From the NCBI GenBank assembly GCA_025057735.1, contig JANWUU010000213.1:1-9376 (forward strand): 9,376 bases of DNA, given 5' to 3'. Below the pieces are notes generated by a model, which saw nothing but the letters and a program-made list of their open reading frames with translations, searched no databases and was not told the origin of the DNA. Shown here piece after piece: positions 1 to 5,755 of this stretch; the stretch's first letter is position 1, and each line of letters starts with the position of its first letter. The stretch comes from Burkholderiaceae bacterium (lineage in GTDB: Bacteria; Pseudomonadota; Gammaproteobacteria; Burkholderiales; Burkholderiaceae). The position numbers and the translations under genes were made by a program.

Positions 1-1761
1 GGCATGGCGGCCGACCTGTTCGAGACCTTTGCGGTGACCGTGGTCGCCACCATGCTGATCGGCGCCTTCGCCTTCAAGGGATCGGACGCCGGCATCGTCT
101 ACCCGCTGGCGATCTCCGGCGCCTCGATCGTCGCCTCCATCATCGGCTGCTTCTTCGTGCGCGCCAGCGAGGGCGGCAAGATCATGAATGCCCTGTACCG
201 CGGGCTGATCGTTGCCGGCGTGCTGGCGCTGGTGCTGTTCTATCCGGTCACGAGCTGGCTGCTCGGCCCCGTGGCCGCGAGCGGCGGCGTCACCGTCCTC
301 AACCTGTATCTGTCGGCGGTAGTGGGCCTGGCGCTCACCGGGGCGCTCGTCTACATCACCGAGTACTACACCGGCACGCAGTTCAGCCCCGTGCGCTACG
401 TCGCCCAAGCCTCCACCACCGGTCACGCCACCAACATCATCGCCGGGCTGGCCGTCTCGATGAAGGCCTGCGCCTGGCCGCTGATCGCCATCTGCGCGGC
501 CATCCTCGCCTCCTACCACCTGGCGGGCCTGTACGGCATCGCCGTGGCCGCCACCGCGATGCTGTCGATGACCGGCATCATCGTCGCACTGGACGCCTAC
601 GGCCCCATCACCGACAACGCCGGCGGCATCGCCGAGATGGCCGAATTGCCGAAAGCGGTGCGCAACATCACCGATCCGCTGGACGCCGTCGGCAACACGA
701 CGAAGGCCGTCACTAAGGGGTACGCGATCGGCTCGGCCGGCCTGGCGGCGCTGGTGCTGTTCGCCGATTACACCGGCGGCCTGGAGCAGGCCGGCATCAA
801 GGCGGCCTTCGATCTCTCCAACCACAAGGTGATCATCGGGCTGTTCATCGGCGGTCTGATCCCGTACCTGTTCGGCGCGATGGCCATGGAGGCGGTCGGT
901 CGCGCCGCCGGCAGCGTGGTCGAGGAGGTGCGGCGGCAGTTCCGCGAGATCAAGGGCATCATGGAGCGCACCGCCAAGCCCGATTACAGCAAGGCGGTGG
1001 ACATGCTGACCAGCGCGGCGATCAAGGAGATGATGATCCCGTCGCTGCTGCCCGTGCTGGTGCCGATCCTGGTGGGTGTGATCCTGGGTCCGGAGGCGCT
1101 CGGCGGCGTGCTGATGGGCACGATTGTCACCGGCCTGTTCGTCGCCATCAGCATGACCACCGGCGGCGGCGCCTGGGACAACGCCAAGAAATACATCGAG
1201 GAAGGCCACCACGGCGGCAAAGGCTCGGACGCGCACAAGGCGGCGGTCACGGGCGATACGGTCGGCGATCCGTACAAGGACACCGCCGGCCCGGCCGTCA
1301 ACCCGCTGATCAAAATCATCAACATCGTCGCGCTGCTGATCGTGCCGATCATCGCCACCCTGCACGGCGGCAAGCCGGCCGCCGCCACCGCGGGAGCGCC
1401 GCACGCCAGCGCGCCCGCCGGGGGCGCACCGGCCGCGCGTGCCGGCGATGCGACCTTCGTGAAGGTCTATTTCGGCAGCGGCGAGACGCACATGCCCGCG
1501 GTATCGGGCCTGGAGCTCGCGCCGCTGGTGGCCGCCGCGCGCGCCAACACCGCCAAGCAAATCGTCATCGCCGGCTATCACGACAAGACCGGCGATCCGA
1601 GTTTCAATGCCGAGCTGGCCAAGCAGCGCGCCTACTCGGTGCGCGATTTCTTCCGCGCCGCCGGCATCGCCGAGGAGCGCATCGTGCTCGCCAAACCGCA
1701 GGAAACGCTCGGCGGCGAGGACGACCGCGAGGCGCGCCGCGTGGAGGTGACGCTGCGCTAA
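1..1761 (+). CDS. hppA: Membrane-bound H+-translocating pyrophosphatase with C-terminal OmpA-like domain (5' partial)
   Basis: The reading frame is open at the window edge. The visible start, [13 protein letters not shown], lies just after the family's DNVGD acidic motif, so the N-terminal third is missing and Met at 4 is internal. The enzyme couples pyrophosphate hydrolysis to ion pumping across the inner membrane. Residues numbered from that Met: repeated hydrophobic helices to about 453; TDNAGG (D204, N205); [10 protein letters not shown] (230-239); WDNAKKYIE (391-399); and the acidic cluster [10 protein letters not shown] (D418, D422, D426). Family knowledge: Lys and Thr in the GNTTK..T motif (K234, T237) mark the K+-independent, proton-pumping class. 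After the usual end of the family comes an Ala/Pro/Gly linker (about 454-481), then an OmpA-like domain (482-585) with D527, N535, R542 and a terminal ARRVEV. The C-terminus of this family faces the periplasm, which suits a peptidoglycan-binding tail. Cytoplasmic pyrophosphatase is excluded by the helices. Confidence 0.95.
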   Translation, partial: GMAADLFETFAVTVVATMLIGAFAFKGSDAGIVYPLAISGASIVASIIGCFFVRASEGGKIMNALYRGLIVAGVLALVLFYPVTSWLLGPVAASGGVTVLNLYLSAVVGLALTGALVYITEYYTGTQFSPVRYVAQASTTGHATNIIAGLAVSMKACAWPLIAICAAILASYHLAGLYGIAVAATAMLSMTGIIVALDAYGPITDNAGGIAEMAELPKAVRNITDPLDAVGNTTKAVTKGYAIGSAGLAALVLFADYTGGLEQAGIKAAFDLSNHKVIIGLFIGGLIPYLFGAMAMEAVGRAAGSVVEEVRRQFREIKGIMERTAKPDYSKAVDMLTSAAIKEMMIPSLLPVLVPILVGVILGPEALGGVLMGTIVTGLFVAISMTTGGGAWDNAKKYIEEGHHGGKGSDAHKAAVTGDTVGDPYKDTAGPAVNPLIKIINIVALLIVPIIATLHGGKPAAATAGAPHASAPAGGAPAARAGDATFVKVYFGSGETHMPAVSGLELAPLVAAARANTAKQIVIAGYHDKTGDPSFNAELAKQRAYSVRDFFRAAGIAEERIVLAKPQETLGGEDDREARRVEVTLR

Positions 1762-1766
1762 GAGGC

Positions 1767-1810
1767 CCCACGCCCGGGGCTGCCGCAGTATGCTGCCGGG
1801 CGTGGGATTT
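1767..1810 (+). terminator. GC hairpin after hppA, candidate terminator
   Basis: A perfect 11-bp inverted repeat, CCCACGCCCGG (1767-1777) and CCGGGCGTGGG (1796-1806), encloses an 18-nt loop and is followed by ATTT. It begins 5 nt after the hppA stop and ends just before the ribosome binding site of the next gene. The T tract is short, so termination may be partial or the hairpin may only protect the 3' end of the upstream mRNA. Confidence 0.5.
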
Positions 1811-1817
1811 CGCAGGC

Positions 1818-1823
1818 AAGGAG
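1818..1823 (+). promoter_or_regulatory. Ribosome binding site of the SDR gene
   Basis: AAGGAG lies 6 nt before the ATG at 1830. It fixes that start over an overlapping longer frame that opens at 1790 and has no family match. Confidence 0.8.
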
Positions 1824-1829
1824 CGACGG

Positions 1830-2594
1830 ATGGAAATCAAGGACAGCGTCTTCATCGTCACCGGCGGCGCCTCCGGCCTCGGCGGTGCCACCACCCGCAT
1901 GCTGGCCGAAGCCGGCGGGCGTGTCGTGATCGCCGACGTGCAGGCCGACAAAGGCGAAGCGCTGGCGCGCGAACTGAGCGGCGCCGCGCGCTTCGTCCGC
2001 TGCGATGTGACCAGCGAGGCCGACGGCCGGGCCGCGGTGGCGGCCGCAGCGGCGCTCGGCGCGCTGCGCGGTCTGGTGAACTGCGCCGGCATCGGACTCG
2101 GCGAGAAGACGGTCGGCAAGGACGGTCCGCACCGGCTGGAGTCGTTCACGCGGGTGATCCAGGTCAATCTGATCGGCACCTTCAACATGATTCGGCTGGC
2201 GGCCGATGCGATGGCCAAACAGGCGCCGAACGCCGACGGCGAGCGCGGCGTGATCGTCAACACAGCGTCCGTGGCGGCCTTCGATGGGCAGATCGGCCAG
2301 GCCGCCTACGCCGCGTCCAAGGGCGGTGTGGTCGGCATGACGCTGCCGATCGCGCGCGACCTGGCGCGCAGCGGCATCCGCGTGGTGACGATCGCGCCCG
2401 GCCTCTTCGAGACCCCGATGATGCTCGGCCTGCCGGCGGAGATTCAGCAGTCGCTGGCGGCGCAGGTGCCGTTTCCGCCGCGCCTGGGGCGGCCATCCGA
2501 GTACGCCCATCTGGTCAAGGCGATCCTGGAAAACGGCATGCTCAACGGCGAGACGATCCGCCTCGATGGCGCGATCCGCATGCAACCGAAGTAA
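1830..2594 (+). CDS. HSD10/FadB2x-like 3-hydroxyacyl-CoA dehydrogenase (short-chain dehydrogenase)
   Basis: A 254-residue classical short-chain dehydrogenase. The cofactor motif is TGGASGLG (11-18); D36 at the end of the second strand favours NAD(H). NCAG (84-87) replaces NNAG. The catalytic residues are S147, Y160 and K164 (YAASK), with the normal 13- and 4-residue spacing. Segments such as [30 protein letters not shown] and the C-terminal [15 protein letters not shown] closely match human HSD17B10 as I recall it (261 residues), which oxidises short-chain 3-hydroxyacyl-CoA, including 2-methyl-3-hydroxybutyryl-CoA, in isoleucine and fatty-acid breakdown. The bacterial role is therefore most likely a soluble beta-oxidation-type step. 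AAGGAG precedes the start. Its stop codon overlaps the next gene's ribosome binding site, so the two are probably co-transcribed. Exact substrate range is not shown by the sequence. Confidence 0.93.
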   Translation: MEIKDSVFIVTGGASGLGGATTRMLAEAGGRVVIADVQADKGEALARELSGAARFVRCDVTSEADGRAAVAAAAALGALRGLVNCAGIGLGEKTVGKDGPHRLESFTRVIQVNLIGTFNMIRLAADAMAKQAPNADGERGVIVNTASVAAFDGQIGQAAYAASKGGVVGMTLPIARDLARSGIRVVTIAPGLFETPMMLGLPAEIQQSLAAQVPFPPRLGRPSEYAHLVKAILENGMLNGETIRLDGAIRMQPK

Positions 2595-2600
2595 AGGAGG
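2594..2600 (+). promoter_or_regulatory. Strong ribosome binding site of the peroxiredoxin gene
   Basis: AAGGAGG begins on the last base of the SDR stop codon (TAA, 2592-2594) and ends 8 nt before ATG 2609. This is a strong Shine-Dalgarno that would permit efficient re-initiation after SDR translation. Confidence 0.8.
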
Positions 2601-2608
2601 GAGTCCCG

Positions 2609-3112
2609 ATGACGATCCAGGTTGGACAGCGGCTGCCGGATGGCACGCTGCAGGAGTACATCGAGGTCGAGACCGCCGGCTGCCCGGTCGGCCCCAACAC
2701 CTTCCAGGTGGCCGACCTGGTCAAGGGCAAGCGCATCATCATCTTCGGCGTGCCCGGCGCCTACACGCCGACCTGCTCGGCCAAGCACGTGCCGAGCTAC
2801 CTGCAGCACTATGACGCGCTGAAGGCCAAGGGCATCGACGAAATCTGGTGCATGGCGGTCAACGATGCCTTCGTGATGGGCGCCTGGGGGCGCGACGAGA
2901 AGGCCACCGGCAAGATCCGCATGATGGCCGACGGCTCGGCCGAGTACACGAAAAAGCTGGGGCTGGAGTTCGACCTGACCGCGCGCGGCATGGGCGTGCG
3001 CTGCCAGCGCTTCGCGATGCTGGTCGAAGACGGCGTGGTCAAGGCGCTCAACGTCGAGAAACCCGGCCAGTACGAAGTCAGCAGCGCCGAGGCGATGCTC
3101 AAGCTGCTGTAG
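2609..3112 (+). CDS. Peroxiredoxin, Prx5/redoxin type
   Basis: A 167-residue cytoplasmic thiol peroxidase that would reduce hydrogen peroxide and organic hydroperoxides. The active-site signature PGAYTPTC places P49, T53 and the peroxidatic C56. The third catalytic residue is an Arg in GVRCQRFAMLVEDG (about 131-134). The N-terminal VGQRLPDGTL and the PS.LQHYDALKAKG helix are typical of the Prx5 subfamily rather than AhpC or Bcp. Other cysteines are C25, C81 and C132. C132 sits where many bacterial relatives, as I recall, have Ser, so a one-Cys or atypical two-Cys mechanism cannot be decided. No glutaredoxin domain is fused. It lies 14 nt after the SDR gene, likely in one operon, and converges on murJ with 3 nt between stop codons. 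Length is normal for the family. Confidence 0.93.
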   Translation: MTIQVGQRLPDGTLQEYIEVETAGCPVGPNTFQVADLVKGKRIIIFGVPGAYTPTCSAKHVPSYLQHYDALKAKGIDEIWCMAVNDAFVMGAWGRDEKATGKIRMMADGSAEYTKKLGLEFDLTARGMGVRCQRFAMLVEDGVVKALNVEKPGQYEVSSAEAMLKLL

Positions 3113-3115
3113 ACC

Positions 3116-4660
3116 TCAGCCGCGCACCGCCAGATCGCGCGGTCGGAACCCGAGCAGCCACAGCGTGCCGAAGTAGGCGGCCATCGCGGCGGCGATGGCC
3201 GCCGCCAGCAGCGCGGCGCGCAACAGCCAGCGACCGGCGAGCGCTTGCCAATCGATCCATGCATTCGCCGCCGCCAAGGTGAGCGCCAGCACCGCCAGCG
3301 CCGCCAGCAGCTTCAGCAGGAAAACACGCCAACCCGGTTGGGGCTCGTATAGGCCGGCGCGGCGCAGGCCGACGAACAAGAACGCCGCGTTGGCGCACGC
3401 TCCCAGACCGACCGACACCGCCAGCCCCGCGTGCGCCAGCCACGGCACCAGCACCAGGTTGGCGAGCTGGGTGGCGACCAGCACGCCCACGGCGATGCGC
3501 ACCGGCGTCTTGACGTCCTGGCGGGCGTAGAAACCGGGTGCCAGGATCTTCACCGCGATCAGCCCGACCAGGCCGACCGCGTAACCCACCACCGCCCGCG
3601 CCGTCTGTTGCACGTCGTGCCACGTGAAACGGCCGCCCTGGAACAGCACCGCGATCAGTCCCTCCGCCAGCAGACCCAGCCCCAGCGCCGCCGGCGTGGC
3701 GAGCAGCAGCGTCAGCCGCAGCCCCCAGTCGAGCTGCCGGCGGTAATCCGCGAGGCGGTTCTCCGCGTAAGCGGCCGACAGATTCGGCAGGAGCACCGTG
3801 CCGAGCGCCACCCCCAGCAGCGCGGTCGGAAACTCCATCAGCCGGTCGGCGAAGGCCAGCCAGGTGACGCTGCCGGTGGCAAGCCGCGAGGCGATGTTGG
3901 TGTTGATGATGATCGACAGTTGCGCCACGGACACCGCAAACACGGCCGGCAGCATCAAGCGCAGGATGCGGCGCACCCCCGGATCGCGGAAGGCCTGCAG
4001 CACGCCGCCGAGGCGCGGCAGCATGCCGATGGCGGCAAGCGCCGGCACCTGCAGCGCCAGCTGCAGCAGGCCGCCAACGACCACCGCTGCGGCGAGCGCC
4101 AGGATCGGCGGATCGAAGTGCGGCGCCGCCCACAGCGCGGCCGCGATGAAGGACACATTGAGCAGCACCGGGGTGACGGCCGGCACCGCGAAGCGCTTGA
4201 ACGTGTTCAGGATGCCGGCGGCGAGTGCCACCAGCGCCATGAACAGGATGTAGGGGAACATCCAGCGAGTCATGGTCGTGGCGAGCGCGAAGGCGGATGC
4301 ATCGCGCGCCAGTCCGGTGGCGATCACCCAGACCAGCGCCGGCGCGGCCAGCACCCCGAGCAGCGAAACCAGTAACAGCGTCCAGAACAGGGCCGAGGCC
4401 ACGCGGTCCACCAGCAGCCGCGTGCCGGCGTCGCCCTCCCGCGCGCGCACGTCCGCAAGAATCGGCACGAAGGCCTGCTGGAACGCGCCCTCGGCGAACA
4501 GGCGCCGCAGCAGGTTTGGGATGCGGAACGCCACGTTGAAGGCGTCGGTGGCCGCATTGACGCCAAAGATGCGCGAGATCAGCAGATCGCGCGCAAGCCC
4601 GGTGATGCGGGATGCGAGCGTCAGCCCCGAGACGGTGGCGGCCGCGCGCAGCAGGTTCAC
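3116..4660 (-). CDS. murJ: Lipid II flippase MurJ (MviN)
   Basis: A 514-residue polytopic inner-membrane protein (14 helices expected) that flips the peptidoglycan precursor lipid II to the periplasm. It aligns along its length with E. coli MurJ (511 residues) as I recall it: [62 protein letters not shown]-like EPQPGW. Functionally essential residues are present: R18, R24, D39, R52, and D272-R273 (E. coli D269-R270). I chose the GTG at 4658-4660 because [12 protein letters not shown] matches the family N-terminus; a G-rich stretch lies about 7 nt upstream. The frame runs open to 4912, but the extra 84 residues have no family counterpart and overlap rpsT. It is divergent from rpsT and convergent with the peroxiredoxin gene. 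Confidence 0.95.
   Translation of the reverse strand: MNLLRAAATVSGLTLASRITGLARDLLISRIFGVNAATDAFNVAFRIPNLLRRLFAEGAFQQAFVPILADVRAREGDAGTRLLVDRVASALFWTLLLVSLLGVLAAPALVWVIATGLARDASAFALATTMTRWMFPYILFMALVALAAGILNTFKRFAVPAVTPVLLNVSFIAAALWAAPHFDPPILALAAAVVVGGLLQLALQVPALAAIGMLPRLGGVLQAFRDPGVRRILRLMLPAVFAVSVAQLSIIINTNIASRLATGSVTWLAFADRLMEFPTALLGVALGTVLLPNLSAAYAENRLADYRRQLDWGLRLTLLLATPAALGLGLLAEGLIAVLFQGGRFTWHDVQQTARAVVGYAVGLVGLIAVKILAPGFYARQDVKTPVRIAVGVLVATQLANLVLVPWLAHAGLAVSVGLGACANAAFLFVGLRRAGLYEPQPGWRVFLLKLLAALAVLALTLAAANAWIDWQALAGRWLLRAALLAAAIAAAMAAYFGTLWLLGFRPRDLAVRG
3176..3203. repeat. 12-bp perfect inverted repeat inside the murJ 3' end
   Basis: GGCGGCCATCGC (3176-3187) and GCGATGGCCGCC (3192-3203) form a perfect 12-bp stem with a GGCG loop. 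It lies within murJ, 64 bp past the peroxiredoxin stop. There is no T tract on either side. It encodes an Ala-rich helix, so it may be a by-product of composition, or it may help end convergent transcription. Confidence 0.5.
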
Positions 4661-4759
4661 GCCGACCCCGCCCGGTGCCACCGCTTCGCCGAGCCGGCAT
4701 GGCCGCGCCGACGCCGCCGGCCGGCGTTCGCGGTCGTCGATCGCGTCTGGACGGCGGGT

Positions 4760-4788
4760 TTGTTCGGCCGTCGGCCCGCTGGTATAGT
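4760..4788 (+). promoter_or_regulatory. Candidate sigma-70 promoter of rpsT
   Basis: TATAGT (4783-4788, 5 of 6 matches to the -10 consensus) lies 17 bp after TTGTTC (4760-4765, 3 of 6). Predicted start is near 4795, giving a leader of about 69 nt. The same GGTATA read on the other strand gives TATACC, a weaker possible -10 for murJ. Confidence 0.6.
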
Positions 4789-4863
4789 CCGCGCCTTCGC
4801 GAAATCCCGGCGCCGCCGCGTGCGCGCGCCGCGGAGACGTTCCCCTCTCAGTACGGATCGACC

Positions 4864-5127
4864 ATGGCCAACACGAAGCAGGCCCGCAAACGCGCGCGTC
4901 AGGCGCAGGCACGCAACGCCCACAACATGGCGTTGCGCTCGCGCCTGCGCACGGCCATCAAAGCGGTACGCAAGGCGATCGCCGCCGGCGACAAGACCGC
5001 CGCCGCCGAGGTTTTCCGCAAGGCGACCCGCGTGATCGACTCGATCGCCGACAAAGGCATCGTCCACAAGAACAAGGCCGCCCGCCACAAGAGCCGGCTG
5101 GCCGCCGCCATCAAGGCGCTGGCCTGA
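4864..5127 (+). CDS. rpsT: 30S ribosomal protein S20
   Basis: An 87-residue, very basic, Ala/Lys/Arg-rich helical protein that binds 16S rRNA early in small-subunit assembly. [18 protein letters not shown] at the N-terminus, [14 protein letters not shown] in the middle and the [17 protein letters not shown] end are diagnostic of S20, and the length equals the family norm. The ATG at 4864 is preceded only by a weak GGA (4855-4857). In E. coli, S20 represses its own translation through a poor initiation site; the weak site here fits a similar scheme, but that is inference. It is transcribed away from murJ, an arrangement common in proteobacteria, and converges on the DUF3579 gene. Confidence 0.97.
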   Translation: MANTKQARKRARQAQARNAHNMALRSRLRTAIKAVRKAIAAGDKTAAAEVFRKATRVIDSIADKGIVHKNKAARHKSRLAAAIKALA

Positions 5128-5149
5128 CGGCGCGCTGACGTCGGCACTG

Positions 5150-5173
5150 GCGCGGCCGCCGTGCGCGGCCGCC
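5150..5173. repeat. GCGGCCGC repeat/hairpin between rpsT and the DUF3579 gene
   Basis: The 11-mer GCGCGGCCGCC occurs twice (5150-5160, 5163-5173). Because GCGGCCGC is self-complementary, the copies at 5152-5159 and 5165-5172 can pair as an 8-bp stem with a 5-nt loop. It sits in the 59-bp gap between two convergent stop codons, so a terminator role is possible, but neither side has a T tract. Confidence 0.4.
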
Positions 5174-5186
5174 GCCCCCGCTGCAC

Positions 5187-5543
5187 TCATCGGCCCGAGA
5201 CCTCGGGCAGCGAACAGGCCTCCAGCACCGGCAGCTCGTTGTCGCGCGCGAAATTCATCACGAAGTCCCACGCGCGCGGCTCGATGTCGCGCAGGCGCTC
5301 GTCGACCACCACGTATTTGACCCCGCCGATGGTCACCGGCCGCGCGTAGGGCGAGTAGCCGATCGGCGCCGAGCCGGCCGGCACGCCGCCCGGGCGAAAA
5401 GGCGCCAGCACCCCGCACAGCCGCTCGGCCCAGTCGCTCGGACGGAAAGGACGACCGCGCGCGGTGATGCCCTGGATGAACAGCTCGCGCGACGCCGAAG
5501 CGGCCGGCACACGCGCGCGGGCGAGAGCGAGGGGGTCGGACAT
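5187..5543 (-). CDS. DUF3579 family protein
   Basis: A 118-residue protein I recognise as DUF3579, a family of unknown function found mainly in betaproteobacteria. The diagnostic stretches are ELFIQGITARGRPFRPSDWA then ERLCGVLAPF, IGYSPYARPV, GGVKYVVVDERLRDIEPRAW and NFARDNELPVLEACSLP. There are no signal peptide, membrane helix or catalytic motifs that I can see, so it is probably cytoplasmic. Residues 1-20 are variable and Ala/Arg-rich. ATG 5541-5543 gives the usual family length, though no Shine-Dalgarno is visible upstream. It converges on rpsT and is divergent from the decarboxylase gene. No function is proposed. Confidence 0.88.
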   Translation of the reverse strand: MSDPLALARARVPAASASRELFIQGITARGRPFRPSDWAERLCGVLAPFRPGGVPAGSAPIGYSPYARPVTIGGVKYVVVDERLRDIEPRAWDFVMNFARDNELPVLEACSLPEVSGR

Positions 5544-5755
5544 GGCGGGGCGGTGTCGTGTGCTTTGCGGCTCGGCGCGGCGCGCTGCGCCGCAGGCCGA
5601 ATCTTATCGGGCCGGCGCCACCGCCAAGGCGCACGAAAGCGTGGCCGTCCACCGTCTTTCGGCGACTTCGGGATGACCGTCAACGGCGGCCCGCGCCTTG
5701 CGTTATGCGGCCATTTCGCGCATAAAGCGCGCTTGCCGGTTGCGCTGCCCGCCGC
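5544..5755. promoter_or_regulatory. Divergent intergenic region (DUF3579 gene / decarboxylase gene)
   Basis: This 212-bp region must hold promoters for both genes. On the minus strand a poor candidate is TTGGCG (5622-5627) with TAAGAT (5601-5606) at 15-bp spacing. On the plus strand, see the promoter and dyad at 5698-5726. No reading frame with a recognisable product was seen. Confidence 0.5.
5698..5726 (+). promoter_or_regulatory. Candidate decarboxylase promoter with overlapping dyad operator
   Basis: TTGCGT (5698-5703) and CATAAA (5721-5726) are spaced exactly 17 bp, matching 3/6 and 4/6 of the sigma-70 hexamers. A perfect dyad TTATGCG-N9-CGCATAA (5703-5709 and 5719-5725) covers the spacer and most of the -10, where a bound repressor would block RNA polymerase. 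The predicted start near 5733 gives a leader of about 23 nt. Confidence 0.45.

Noticed and set aside
1790..3112. Plus-strand open frame of 440 codons whose end is the peroxiredoxin
   Set aside because: Its first ~270 codons are a shadow of the SDR gene. The strong ribosome binding site at 2594-2600 and the family length place the peroxiredoxin start at 2609.
3099..4700. Long minus-strand open frame (533 codons) overlapping murJ
   Set aside because: It is a frame-shifted shadow of murJ. Its translation is Arg/Gly/Ala-rich without motifs, a known effect of high GC content.
4661..4912. N-terminal extension of murJ by 84 codons to an upstream ATG
   Set aside because: The extra residues are Arg/Pro/Ala-rich, lack membrane character, have no counterpart in MurJ and overlap rpsT on the other strand. 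The GTG at 4658-4660 gives the normal family length and N-terminus.
5150..5173. GCGGCCGC repeat as a strong bidirectional terminator
   Set aside because: No T tract on either strand, and such palindromes are common by chance at this GC content, so it is listed only as a repeat.
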